IMG/VR virus record: IMGVR_UViG_3300017613_000460
Coordinates: 1 to 34,188 of that record
Source of the DNA: a virus
Direction: 5' to 3' (one strand)
DNA: 34,188 nt
Shown here: one piece after another, positions 7,315 through 15,185 of the stretch
How the letters are laid out: each line of letters begins with the position of its first letter
Position numbering within the stretch: the first letter of the stretch is position 1
Made by a program: the position numbers and the translations under genes
The notes under the pieces: generated by a model
What the model saw: the letters and a program-made list of their open reading frames with translations, nothing else
The model's database searches: none
What the model was told of the DNA's origin: nothing

Positions 7315-8674
7315 ATCAATAAGACTTAAACATGGCTATTGGTTTTTGGATACAGGTATGGGCAAAACGGTATTAGCCCTTGCCTTACATGACCAATTAA
7401 AGAAAAGAAATATAATCCGACAATCCTTAGTGATAGCTAAGAAAAAGGTGATGAACAATGTCTGGAGACAAGAAGCAAAAATATGGGACTTTGCAAAAGA
7501 TTTTACGTTCTCGCGCATTCATGGTAGCGAGTATAGAGGTTCTCCTGAATATTCTCGCCGCACTGCGTTTTTAGACAATGTTGATTTTCACTTAATCAAC
7601 TACGAAGGACTTCAATGGTTAGCTGCGCACGTTCGTAAGATGAAAAGATTTCCGTGGCAGTGTGTGTTTTATGATGAATCTACTCTTATGAAACGCTCCA
7701 CCACGAAAAGATTTAAAGCCTTTAAGTCTTTTATGAATATGTTTCCATACCGTTGGTGTCTTACAGGTACTCCCATACCAAATGGACTCGAAGATATATT
7801 TGGTCAGGCGTACTGTATAGATCAAGGGGCTGCTCTCGGCAAGTATATAACACCTTTCAGAGAAAATTATATGCGAGCTTTATATCAGGTCAGTGATCGA
7901 GTAACAGTATATGATGAAAGACCTGGAGCACGAAAAGAAGTCGCAAAGAAAATCTCCAATCGAGTAATGCGATTGAAAAAAACTGAACATCTAAAACTCC
8001 CTCCCCTCAAGTATCATCCTATCTATTTAGAACTTCCCACAGACCAACGTGAAATATACCAAGAATTTGAAAATGAGTTTTTTCTATCTGTAGGTGGTGT
8101 TTCGATTGAAGCTATGAATAAAGTATCCGCAGATATGAAACTGAGACAGTTTCTTCAAGGTCGTATGTACACAAAAGGAAAAGGCGAGACTCTATTCTTC
8201 CACGATGTCAAACTACAAGCTCTCAAAAACTTATTAGGTGAAATTAAAGGTAATACCCTTATCGGGTACAATTTTCATTTCGAACGAGATGATATTTGGA
8301 CTGCTACTGGTAGCAATCTACCCTATTTAGATGGTAGAACTTCTGATAGCGACGAGGAAAAGTTTATAATAGGATGGAACAACTATGAGTATCCTATTTT
8401 TCTGGTCAACCCTGCATCCGCAGCACATGGATTAAATTTACAAGCAGGTGGAAATAATATCATATGGTATAGCCTTACATGGGATGCGGAACATTTCTCA
8501 CAGTGCATTGACAGATTATGGAGACAAGGACAGCGAGCTGAAGCCGTTAATGTTTATCTAATTATCTTTAAAGATACAATAGATGAGAAAATAGCTATGG
8601 CCTTGCAACGGAAAGATGGAAATCAGAAACGACTGATGGAAGATATTGTGAGGTATAAAAATGCAAGATCTTAA
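7265..8674 (+). CDS. SNF2-type DNA helicase/translocase
   Basis: This 469-residue superfamily 2 ATPase is the single-chain phage form. Motif I is LDTGMGKT (28-35), motif II is DEST (137-140), motif III is LTGTPIPN (166-173), and motif VI is CIDRLWRQGQ (414-423), all in the right order and spacing. The start lies inside the VRR-NUC gene. The gene end overlaps the primase start by 14 nt, so the three are one translated unit. A palindrome copy encodes ATGSN (347-351), between the two ATPase lobes' conserved motifs. It is expected to translocate on DNA and possibly remodel forks or displace proteins. Confidence 0.92.
   Translation: MYSYQDFSLYQKRIVPESIRLKHGYWFLDTGMGKTVLALALHDQLKKRNIIRQSLVIAKKKVMNNVWRQEAKIWDFAKDFTFSRIHGSEYRGSPEYSRRTAFLDNVDFHLINYEGLQWLAAHVRKMKRFPWQCVFYDESTLMKRSTTKRFKAFKSFMNMFPYRWCLTGTPIPNGLEDIFGQAYCIDQGAALGKYITPFRENYMRALYQVSDRVTVYDERPGARKEVAKKISNRVMRLKKTEHLKLPPLKYHPIYLELPTDQREIYQEFENEFFLSVGGVSIEAMNKVSADMKLRQFLQGRMYTKGKGETLFFHDVKLQALKNLLGEIKGNTLIGYNFHFERDDIWTATGSNLPYLDGRTSDSDEEKFIIGWNNYEYPIFLVNPASAAHGLNLQAGGNNIIWYSLTWDAEHFSQCIDRLWRQGQRAEAVNVYLIIFKDTIDEKIAMALQRKDGNQKRLMEDIVRYKNARS
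8299..8318. repeat. Dispersed palindrome, copy 8 (inside SNF2 gene)
   Basis: GACTGCTACTGGTAGCAATC has perfect core arms, with one outer position mismatched (C opposite A; a G-U wobble on the opposite strand). It encodes TATGSN. Confidence 0.85.
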
Positions 8675-11420
8675 CATTACCCTCGTTAGATCAAAAATCA
8701 AAGACAGACCATACTGTAAAATAGATGGAGTGTACTCAGGGAGAACCTGGAAAAATGATATAGGATTACAGAAAATAAAAAATGACATCGAGTCATTATA
8801 TCAGGTATGCCAAAAATTATCAGAAACCCCTGAAGTTTGTATGGTCTACGGTACTGCTCGAAAGGCAAAAATCCGTAACACAGACCGAACTATGGCAAAT
8901 TTTGTAGAAGAACCTACCCGTATATTAACTTTAGATTTAGATACGTATGAAGGAGGATTAAAAGATGAGTACCCAACTTATCAGGAAACTGTTAAAGAGG
9001 CAGACATATTCATTAGAACACATCTACCGCCAGAATTTCAAAATACTTCTTATATTATACGTTTCAGTTCATCATTCCTTACCAAAGGTTACACATTCAA
9101 AGCACATCTTGTTTTTCTACTTGAGGACTCTCAGTATCCTCGTGAAATTGGCACTTGGCTTAAGCAGGAAAATATACCGGCTGATTCTACATTCTACTTA
9201 AACCTTACCCAACCAATTTTTACTGCTGCTCCGCAATTTCACGATAAGTTAGACCCCTTAGTTAAGACAGGAAACGATTTACCAAGAGTAAGTTTAGTTA
9301 AAAAAGAAAATAACATGGTTGCTGGAGGTTGGCAGCCCTATTCAGTAAAGAAAAGAGAACCTATAGACTTTGAGAATCTGCCAAAAGCAATAGACCTACC
9401 AGGAAAGATAGGTTCTTTTTGTCGTATGTTCCCTATAGAAAAAGCCTTAATCGAAATAGGATATGAACGCCACGATGACGATAGATTTTTAGCTCCGACT
9501 TCTCAAACAGGACTTCCGGGTGTTAAAATATTCCCAAATGGATACTGTTTCTCACATCATTCAGATGATCCTATTCATAAAATATCTGACAAATTATTTT
9601 TAGGTAAACGATATAGTTTTAATTCACACGATTTAGTATATGGATGGGCTAAGATCAATCGAGAAGAACAACCCGAATTGATGGATCAGTTTCAGTTCCT
9701 CTTATCTGAAGCCGTCTTAGCTGACCAAGAATATCAAGACGAGATCATTAAAGAATTTATATTTAGGACTGAATGGCTTGTAGAAGATGGGTATACTGGA
9801 GATAATAAAATTATAATCGACTCACTACTTTTTGATATATCTAAAGCAGGTCTAAACGAAATGTCCAGAGATTATATTTTTGGAATGATCGTAGTTAAAA
9901 CTAATAAGAAAATTACCAAAAGTGTTCTAAAAAATACTTGGAAATATCTAAAGAAAGATGAAGCATTTTATAAGAATGAGTATGACCCCGAAGCAGGAAT
10001 TAGGACTATGGCAAGTATATTTTTAAAAAAGAGAATAGTCTACTCCCATCATAAAAGTATAAGAGGAGAATTTTGGTGCTACTATCAAGATGTTCGTATG
10101 TGGAAAAGACTTAACCGGGATCAGACGGATGCTTTTATCTACAAACATCTACACACTGCGATGCCTGTTAAAAAAGAGATACATCTTAAAATTGTAGAGG
10201 ACGTAACAAAAGTAATTTTAAAAGCTATATGTGAATCGTATGGAACTTTTAAACCTGGAAGCGGTTGGGCTTTTAAAGGTGGTAAAATAGGAATATTAAC
10301 TACAGATATATTCAAGAAAGAATGGACTCTTGAAAGTGGTACTAAAACTTTAAAACGAGAATACCATATCTGTAAAGAGCTACCTATTACTTACGATAGT
10401 TGGAAAAATTCAAACGGCTCTCCACCTAAGTTTAATGATTTTCTTGTCTCATCTTGTGAAGAGGACTATCATAAAGTAGAGCTAATTCAAGAATACGTAG
10501 GATACATATTTAGTGATTCTTACTATTTACATAATTTTTTAATATTAGAGGGAGTTCCTGGTAGTGGTAAAAGTATTTTACTTAAAATTATACGAAGCTG
10601 CTTAGGGCCATCTTACTATGCGGCAGCTTCTCTCGGTAGGGTAGGTGGTGCTTTCGGTATTGGTGAACTTCCTGGAAAAATGTTAGCAGTTATATCAGAA
10701 GCAAGAGAATTAGATTTTAATCTACTACGAGCAGCAGTTCCGATCATATTAAAGATAACAGGTAACGACCCTGTAGATGTTGAAGCAAAGTATAAATCCG
10801 CTTTAACCGAAGTATTGAGTTGTAAGTTAATGATTGTAACCAATCGTACTCCTGTCATACCTGATGATACAGGAGCTTTAGTTCAACGTATGATAATGAT
10901 TAAACTTCATAAATCATTTCGTGGTACTTCTGAAGAAATTTTAGGGCTGGATGATATTATTGTGGATAAGGAGATTACACAGATAATTCAGTGGGCTTTT
11001 AGAGGATTAGAAAGATTGGCGAAACGAAAACAATTCGAGATTTCAGACTCTATTATAAAAGAAAGTGGGTTTTATATAGATCGTCTTAACCCGCTGAAAG
11101 CCTTCATAGCGGATTATTTTACTATGGAGGAAGACAGTAATGCAAATAAATGGGTTAAGAGTACAAAATTTACACAGCATTTTCGAGAATATCTATTCCG
11201 TATAGGACAGATAATTAAAGTTGAGAAAATACAAAAACGAGTTTCAGCACCTAATCTTCTGTCAGTAGATGGCAGACTACGTAGACTAACAGTAAGAGAT
11301 GGACCTGACACATACGCTGTGATAGAACCTTTAATACCAAATAAAGATTTAGATATTGAGTTTGCATCAGAACGATCAGAACTAATGCCTGAGCAAGAAC
11401 AAAGAAGAAAGGAGGAATAA
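8661..11420 (+). CDS. AEP-like primase fused to SF3 (D5/P4-type) helicase
   Basis: This 919-residue replication initiator combines a primase-type N-terminus with a superfamily 3 helicase. ILTLDLDTYEGG (88-98) supplies a D-x-D as in archaeo-eukaryotic primases, and FKAHLVFLLE (146-155) is a plausible second primase motif. GYCFSHHSDDPIH (294-306) resembles a His-rich segment seen between primase and helicase parts of such proteins. The helicase has Walker A GVPGSGKS (631-638), a sensor-type segment LAVISEARELDF, and LMIVTNRTPVIPDD with its conserved Asn. It should synthesise primers and unwind the fork. The primase assignment is less certain than the helicase. The gene is the last large one of the plus-strand operon. 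Confidence 0.88.
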   Translation: MQDLNITLVRSKIKDRPYCKIDGVYSGRTWKNDIGLQKIKNDIESLYQVCQKLSETPEVCMVYGTARKAKIRNTDRTMANFVEEPTRILTLDLDTYEGGLKDEYPTYQETVKEADIFIRTHLPPEFQNTSYIIRFSSSFLTKGYTFKAHLVFLLEDSQYPREIGTWLKQENIPADSTFYLNLTQPIFTAAPQFHDKLDPLVKTGNDLPRVSLVKKENNMVAGGWQPYSVKKREPIDFENLPKAIDLPGKIGSFCRMFPIEKALIEIGYERHDDDRFLAPTSQTGLPGVKIFPNGYCFSHHSDDPIHKISDKLFLGKRYSFNSHDLVYGWAKINREEQPELMDQFQFLLSEAVLADQEYQDEIIKEFIFRTEWLVEDGYTGDNKIIIDSLLFDISKAGLNEMSRDYIFGMIVVKTNKKITKSVLKNTWKYLKKDEAFYKNEYDPEAGIRTMASIFLKKRIVYSHHKSIRGEFWCYYQDVRMWKRLNRDQTDAFIYKHLHTAMPVKKEIHLKIVEDVTKVILKAICESYGTFKPGSGWAFKGGKIGILTTDIFKKEWTLESGTKTLKREYHICKELPITYDSWKNSNGSPPKFNDFLVSSCEEDYHKVELIQEYVGYIFSDSYYLHNFLILEGVPGSGKSILLKIIRSCLGPSYYAAASLGRVGGAFGIGELPGKMLAVISEARELDFNLLRAAVPIILKITGNDPVDVEAKYKSALTEVLSCKLMIVTNRTPVIPDDTGALVQRMIMIKLHKSFRGTSEEILGLDDIIVDKEITQIIQWAFRGLERLAKRKQFEISDSIIKESGFYIDRLNPLKAFIADYFTMEEDSNANKWVKSTKFTQHFREYLFRIGQIIKVEKIQKRVSAPNLLSVDGRLRRLTVRDGPDTYAVIEPLIPNKDLDIEFASERSELMPEQEQRRKEE

Positions 11421-11423
11421 GAT

Positions 11424-11642
11424 ATGCTAAAATCTATAGAATGGACGCGAACAATTTGCGGTAAAACTCAGTGTATTTATGAATCAGAAGAGGGTGGGCA
11501 GTTGCTTATTAGAAGGTATGGTGATTACGACTGGATGGCAATTAACCTATCTATAAAACATTGGGGTGTAGGACAAATTATGGCTAAAGGTCAGTCGGAT
11601 ATAGATTGTCTAACTAAAGTAGAAAAAATATTAGAACAGTAA
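11424..11642 (+). CDS. Hypothetical protein (72 aa), last gene of the plus-strand operon
   Basis: A strong AAAGGAGGAATAAG ribosome site precedes the ATG, which is 4 nt after the primase stop. The small protein is rich in Trp and Ile (EWTRTICGK, DYDWMAINLSIKHWGVGQIM) and probably forms a compact beta-strand unit. No family was recognised. It ends 3 nt before the convergent terminator. Confidence 0.72.
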   Translation: MLKSIEWTRTICGKTQCIYESEEGGQLLIRRYGDYDWMAINLSIKHWGVGQIMAKGQSDIDCLTKVEKILEQ

Positions 11643-11645
11643 AAT

Positions 11646-11679
11646 AAAGCCAGACTGCTACAGGTAGCAGTCTGGCTTT
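11646..11679. terminator. Bidirectional terminator at the convergence point, built on palindrome copy 9
   Basis: A perfect 16-bp stem surrounds the core element (11653-11672). On the plus strand it is followed by five T after the stem, and on the minus strand by TTTATTTTA, so it can end transcripts from both blocks. It lies between the last plus-strand gene and the last minus-strand gene, where two-way termination is needed. The outer pairs AAAGCCA/TGGCTTT are specific to this copy. Confidence 0.9.
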
Positions 11680-11697
11680 TTCTGCACAAATGCAGAA
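11680..11697. repeat. Hairpin TTCTGCA-caaa-TGCAGAA, copy B
   Basis: A 7-bp stem and 4-nt loop differ from the hairpin at 1051-1068 only in two loop bases. It sits next to the convergent terminator, so minus-strand transcripts meet it just before the large hairpin. Confidence 0.7.
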
Positions 11698-11702
11698 AGA
11701 TT

Positions 11703-12035
11703 TTAGGGTGGTGATGTAGTTGCCAACGTAGTGGGTGCCAACGTAGTGGGTGGCGTGGTAGTTAACAACGTAGTAGGTGGTGTCGTAGTTAACAACGTAG
11801 TGGGTGGCGATGTCGTAGGTATGACAAAGTCACGTTCAAACAACTGTCGAGCCATTCGATGGATTAAGTTTTCAAGTCCTCGCTCGTCAGTAAAATCTAC
11901 ACCGTCGTCGAATACAATGGCAACATGAGCCGCATCAACAGTATTGGCAACTGTTTCTGTTCCTGCCAAATCTTCGATTTCGAAATTTCTTTTATTCTGG
12001 TCAATAGTTCCAGAAATAATTATTGATCCTCCCAT
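11703..12035 (-). CDS. Small protein with Thr/Pro-rich mucin-like tail
   Basis: The 110-residue product has a strong ribosome site (GAAAGGAGAACAG). Residues 1-73 form an apparently folded, acidic domain of unknown family, starting MGGSIIISGTIDQNK. Residues 74-110 consist almost only of Thr, Pro, Leu, Ala and Ser, in units such as PPTTLLTTT and APTTLATT with a 9-residue period. No signal peptide is present. The gene is the last of the late operon and follows the glycosyltransferase by 15 nt. Thr/Pro repeats of this kind are classic acceptors for mucin-type O-glycosylation, so the tail may be the enzyme's substrate. It could also be an unmodified stalk or linker. A related repeat lies in the tail nozzle. 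Confidence 0.75.
   Translation of the reverse strand: MGGSIIISGTIDQNKRNFEIEDLAGTETVANTVDAAHVAIVFDDGVDFTDERGLENLIHRMARQLFERDFVIPTTSPPTTLLTTTPPTTLLTTTPPTTLAPTTLATTSPP
11706..11816 (-). repeat. Imperfect 27-bp tandem repeats coding the Thr/Pro tail
   Basis: Units related to GTTAACAACGTAGTAGGTGG (plus strand, first 20 of 27 nt, at 11761 and 11788) repeat about three to four times. One unit is 30 rather than 27 nt long, and all keep the reading frame. Unit number is likely to vary by slippage or recombination. Confidence 0.75.
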
Positions 12036-12050
12036 TTCTGTTCTCCTTTC

Positions 12051-12995
12051 TTAAGTTTCCCAAGGTTCCGAATTTTCCAAAAATTCAACTTCGTTGATTT
12101 TGTCTTTTTCTAATCGCCTCCTTTCATCATTAGCGAGTTTCTTAGCAAGTTCTAAATGTTTAAGAATATTAACTTTATTCCTATCTTCCATAAATGCAAT
12201 AAAATCTTTCCTTTCAAACATATAGTCTGCTCCGAGTGCTCGTAAAGAAACTAAAAATCCGAGCCACGGAAAGTGTGTACCAGAGTGAGAATACACTCTG
12301 TACTTATGGAATTTTCTTGCAATTGCAGGAAAGGGACCAAGATGTATAACAGGTCGAGCAGGAACCGCCCAATTTTCATAGCCCAATACCCAAGATTTTA
12401 GTCCTAAGTGCATATCCCCGCCACCCCAGGCAAGGCGGTGTTGAGATAAAGCACCGTACCCTTGAAGTTCATTTAAGAACCAGTCTCGTTTACAAATCCA
12501 AGGCATACCTTTCCATGATATTTTTCTTTCATGAGTATACAAACCGCCCCAAGTTCCAAAGACCTTAGCCATGTTATGACGAGATCTATCCTCATGGTGG
12601 GTAAACCAGTTAACTGGGGCATGAGCAAAACCTATCTTCCGATGCTCATTTCTTTCCATAAATTCAACCAAGTCAGCAATAACTCTATGACCAAATAAGC
12701 AATGCGAATCCACGCATACTATATATTTACTGCTTGATTCTTTTATAGCTGTTTCTCTTGCCGTAAAAAGGCAAGGATAGTCTTGTCGAAACATTTTGAT
12801 CTTTGGTTTAGGGCCAGTCATATAGCCTGTAGGTAAGATAGCGTTTCTACAATCCCAAATCTCTTTATCCGAGTTATCAACAATAACCACTTCCCCATCA
12901 TTTGAAAGTGGAACAAATTCTTCAATGGCCGATCTTACAGTAACTGTAAGCATAGCTGTATCATTTCGGTTTGCTATAATAACTGATACTCTCAT
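12051..12995 (-). CDS. GT2 glycosyltransferase resembling polypeptide GalNAc-transferases
   Basis: This 314-residue GT-A fold enzyme begins MRVSVIIANRND (nucleotide-sugar binding strand) with VIVDNSD at 37-43. The metal-binding motif is DSH at 96-98 in YIVCVDSHC. In family GT27 (polypeptide GalNAc-transferases) the equivalent is LDSHCE, where Asp and His bind manganese. WGGGDMHLGLKSWVLGY starting at 190 matches the WGGEN-x-E-x-SFRxWxCGG Gal/GalNAc-transferase motif in position and pattern, and PVIHLGPF (216-222) parallels the SRVGHVFR segment. There is no signal peptide or membrane anchor and no lectin domain, so it acts in the cytoplasm. It precedes the Thr/Pro-repeat protein in the operon. 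Substrates could be that protein, the nozzle repeat, or a host glycan. The donor sugar is unknown. Confidence 0.82.
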   Translation of the reverse strand: MRVSVIIANRNDTAMLTVTVRSAIEEFVPLSNDGEVVIVDNSDKEIWDCRNAILPTGYMTGPKPKIKMFRQDYPCLFTARETAIKESSSKYIVCVDSHCLFGHRVIADLVEFMERNEHRKIGFAHAPVNWFTHHEDRSRHNMAKVFGTWGGLYTHERKISWKGMPWICKRDWFLNELQGYGALSQHRLAWGGGDMHLGLKSWVLGYENWAVPARPVIHLGPFPAIARKFHKYRVYSHSGTHFPWLGFLVSLRALGADYMFERKDFIAFMEDRNKVNILKHLELAKKLANDERRRLEKDKINEVEFLENSEPWET

Positions 12996-13207
12996 TTAGC
13001 TTCTTCTTTCGGCGGAAGGGGAGACTGTTTTAAGAACATTGCGGCTGCTACAATAGCACTGACAAGAGCTACCATCCCAAGTTTTCCAATCCCCTCCTCA
13101 AAATTGAAAGACGTTGGTTCAACAATCATGACAGTTACACTATTCGCCGCTCCGCCAATGACCGCACTTATCAGTCCTCTAATCCATTGAGTCGTTTTCG
13201 GTTTCAT
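12992..13207 (-). CDS. Holin-like membrane protein (71 aa)
   Basis: Two hydrophobic segments (about residues 8-30, LISAVIGGAANSVTVMIV, and 43-60, LGMVALVSAIVAAAMFL) flank a short acidic loop, and a Lys-rich tail ends the protein. This is the size and layout of small phage holins, and I recall similar unannotated phage proteins beginning TTQWIRGL. The start overlaps the upstream gene by 29 nt, and the stop overlaps the glycosyltransferase start (ATGA type). It belongs to a compact three-gene membrane or lysis cassette. No endolysin gene was recognised nearby, so the lysis role is inferred. Confidence 0.65.
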   Translation of the reverse strand: MKPKTTQWIRGLISAVIGGAANSVTVMIVEPTSFNFEEGIGKLGMVALVSAIVAAAMFLKQSPLPPKEEAK

Positions 13208-13457
13208 CTGTTACCCCCATAAATTTACTGTAGTCAATTGCATCTTCCGGGTTGGGAGTAGCCTCCTCCTCAGCCAGCGCTACCATTGCATCCCGCATCT
13301 TGGTTACGTCGAAACTGGTCTTGACTCCAAGACCCGCCAGCATTACCATTACCAACCGAAAACACTCCTCGGCATCAATCTTACCGTCCATAATAGCCTG
13401 AGAAAACCAAGCCGTGATGTTACCGATCATAAAAAAAATCTTCAGTCCAATCTTCAT
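13179..13457 (-). CDS. Hypothetical lysis-cassette protein (92 aa)
   Basis: The ATG at 13457 follows an AAAGGAG site; the open frame extends upstream to 13544 but lacks a ribosome site there. The N-terminus (MKIGLKIFFMIGNITAWFSQAI) is hydrophobic and could be a membrane-associated helix, followed by DGKIDAEECFRLVMVMLAGLG and an acidic C-terminus. The 3' end overlaps the holin-like gene. No family assigned. Sandwiched between two membrane-protein genes, it may help or regulate lysis. Confidence 0.6.
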   Translation of the reverse strand: MKIGLKIFFMIGNITAWFSQAIMDGKIDAEECFRLVMVMLAGLGVKTSFDVTKMRDAMVALAEEEATPNPEDAIDYSKFMGVTDETENDSMD

Positions 13458-13468
13458 TTTATTCTCCT

Positions 13469-13684
13469 TTATTTTAGATAACCTCGCATAAAAATTATTG
13501 CCAGCCCCACAACGACGGGGATCGCTCCGCCAACCACGCCCCAAATACCCGCCTTTACTTTAAGAATAGCAATCTCAACTCTTACTTTAGCGCACTCTGT
13601 ATTAAGTGCTGTAGTACAATGATCCAGTCGTTCAAGTTCTTTAAGAACGTGTTTAGACCATTCAGTCCAACCATTAGTTCCCAT
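13469..13684 (-). CDS. Small coiled-coil protein with C-terminal membrane anchor
   Basis: The 71-residue product begins with an amphipathic, coiled-coil-like stretch (WTEWSKHVLKELERLDHC, then VRVEIAILKVKAGIWG) and ends in one membrane segment (VVGGAIPVVVGLAIIFM) and a short basic tail. This layout resembles XhlA-type haemolysin or holin-associated proteins. Its start overlaps the cupin stop as TAATG. Together with the following two genes it forms the likely lysis cassette. Confidence 0.65.
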   Translation of the reverse strand: MGTNGWTEWSKHVLKELERLDHCTTALNTECAKVRVEIAILKVKAGIWGVVGGAIPVVVGLAIIFMRGYLK

Positions 13685-14217
13685 TACGAATCTACCTCCG
13701 GTGTACGATAAGGGAACGGCGCGCCATCTGGAAATCCTTCCGCTGAGGGTACTGTTATTAATATCAAATGAGAATCCACAGGGAAGTAAACAGAGTGCAG
13801 TGTTCTTGGAGATAAGTAAAAAATCCCTGGGGCTTTTATAATGTTAGTACCATTTTTCTTTTCTATCCTGTTACGACAATCAGTTGGCCTAAACTCAACG
13901 TGCATTTCTCCATCATACACAATAAAATATTCCCAAGCCTCGTGATAATGCGGAGGCCATTGTGTGTCACCTTTAACAAAAGAACGTGCTACAGCTACTT
14001 TGTCTACCTTGTACAACCCAATTAGAACTCCCTCACCCTTTTCAAGTGTTGTCCTTAAAACGGAAGGGGATTCGAAAAAAGCGTGATCTCCGTAGTCCTG
14101 TAGTTCTGCGGTTAACTTTCGTATTGTATCAAGATTTGAGTTACCCATATCCAACACGCAGCATTCCTTTCCTTTTGCTATGGTTTGTGCAAGGTAGGTT
14201 GTTAGTCTACCTGCCAT
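13684..14217 (-). CDS. Cupin-fold metal-binding protein
   Basis: This 177-residue protein contains the cupin motif H90-x-H92-x3-E96 in PPHYHEAWEYFIVYDGE and the second-motif H141 in SPRTLHSVYFPVDSH, the usual four metal ligands. The rest looks like a single small beta-barrel. Cupins in sugar-nucleotide pathways act as epimerases or isomerases, while others are oxygenases or plain binding proteins, and the sequence does not decide. Position in the late block, two to three genes from the glycosyltransferase, allows a role in sugar metabolism. The ribosome site AAAGGAGGATAAAA is strong. Confidence 0.75.
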   Translation of the reverse strand: MAGRLTTYLAQTIAKGKECCVLDMGNSNLDTIRKLTAELQDYGDHAFFESPSVLRTTLEKGEGVLIGLYKVDKVAVARSFVKGDTQWPPHYHEAWEYFIVYDGEMHVEFRPTDCRNRIEKKNGTNIIKAPGIFYLSPRTLHSVYFPVDSHLILITVPSAEGFPDGAPFPYRTPEVDS

Positions 14218-14237
14218 TTTTATCCTCCTTTAGTTTA

Positions 14238-15185
14238 TTATAGCCAGGGTTTAAAGTCAAACTGTGCTAAAAAAGTGCTACTGCCAGGGTGTACAGCCAT
14301 CACACCCAATTGACCTGAACCATCTGCCATAATTTCGATTTCTCCAGGTCCTAATAATGTCCAATCCCCATCAACAGCTGGCTCACTTGTAGCATAGTAG
14401 GTTTTAAAATTACTCCCTTCTCGTTCCATCCGTACCCAAGCAGGATTCGTAGTGGTATTCTTAGCAGTTTCAGATAATGTAGATCTTTCCCTACTTATAT
14501 CTGTATCTCGCCGTTGAAAACTTTGTTCTATTTCATTATCGTAACGTGTTAAGATTAATACACTATCTCCATTACTATGCTGATAAATAATACCTGCTTG
14601 CCGGTACTGTTCAGTAATTTTATCAGTTGTCACTTTAGCGTAAAAATCGAAGTTTCCTGTTATTGTACTATGTTGCCAAGTAGGTGAAAACGAACCACCC
14701 CAAACATCACCCCCACCACTCTGTAAGGTAATAAAGGCAGGGTTAGGATTAGCACCCACATGAAGATTGGTGGGTGGTAAGTATTTTGACGGTGGAGGTA
14801 GTTCTTGAAAGAACTCAAAGGGTTGTGGAACATAAAGTGTATTTGTGCTATCACTCCAAGTTTTTTCGCTTTCAGTAGTAAGTGGAGAATCCTCTTTGAA
14901 AGCAGAAACACCGACATGATAAAAGATCCCCTGTGCCGGTAAACCCACAACCCAGGTTAGATCTTTAGTTTCACCCAAGAGCAGTATATTAGGTTCTCCG
15001 ATTTTATTTTTTAAATAAATCCTGTATTTAAGAGTATCAGGATCAATAGCATTTCCGTTAATATCTTCGGTAGGTGCGTCCCAATAAACCGGCGTGTTAT
15101 TGGGGACTGTCACCGTTTCCGCCATTGCCGGGACTGCCATTAACAACGCCAGTAGTACTGCTAAGACCAATAAGCTTTTTTTCAT
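14238..15185 (-). CDS. Secreted protein with C-terminal lectin-like (DUF1349-type) domain
   Basis: The ATG at 15185 follows AAAAGGAGGAACAAG; a longer open frame to 15263 would bury the export signal behind 26 charged residues. Residues 1-22 are a Sec signal peptide (MKKSLLVLAVLLALLMAVPAMA) with an Ala-x-Ala cleavage site. A fibronectin type III-like unit (PVYWDAPTEDINGN to VGVSAF) follows, then a Pro-rich link, and a beta-sandwich with GNFDFYAKVT, QAGIIYQHSNGDSVLIL and WVRMEREGSNFKTYY, resembling DUF1349/concanavalin-like glycan-binding domains. It is 315 residues long. It is expected in the periplasm or outside the cell, which is unusual for a gene in a phage late operon. Its 5' end overlaps the HTH gene by 89 nt. 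Confidence 0.78.
   Translation of the reverse strand: MKKSLLVLAVLLALLMAVPAMAETVTVPNNTPVYWDAPTEDINGNAIDPDTLKYRIYLKNKIGEPNILLLGETKDLTWVVGLPAQGIFYHVGVSAFKEDSPLTTESEKTWSDSTNTLYVPQPFEFFQELPPPSKYLPPTNLHVGANPNPAFITLQSGGGDVWGGSFSPTWQHSTITGNFDFYAKVTTDKITEQYRQAGIIYQHSNGDSVLILTRYDNEIEQSFQRRDTDISRERSTLSETAKNTTTNPAWVRMEREGSNFKTYYATSEPAVDGDWTLLGPGEIEIMADGSGQLGVMAVHPGSSTFLAQFDFKPWL

Noticed and set aside
11731-11928. Plus-strand frame of VVGG/VVNN repeats
   Set aside because: It is the complement of the Thr/Pro repeat code and lies after the terminator of the plus-strand operon.
13045-13057. TGCTACAATAGCA as a further palindrome copy
   Set aside because: The arms are shorter and the centre is odd-numbered. 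It lies inside the holin-like gene and looks like chance.
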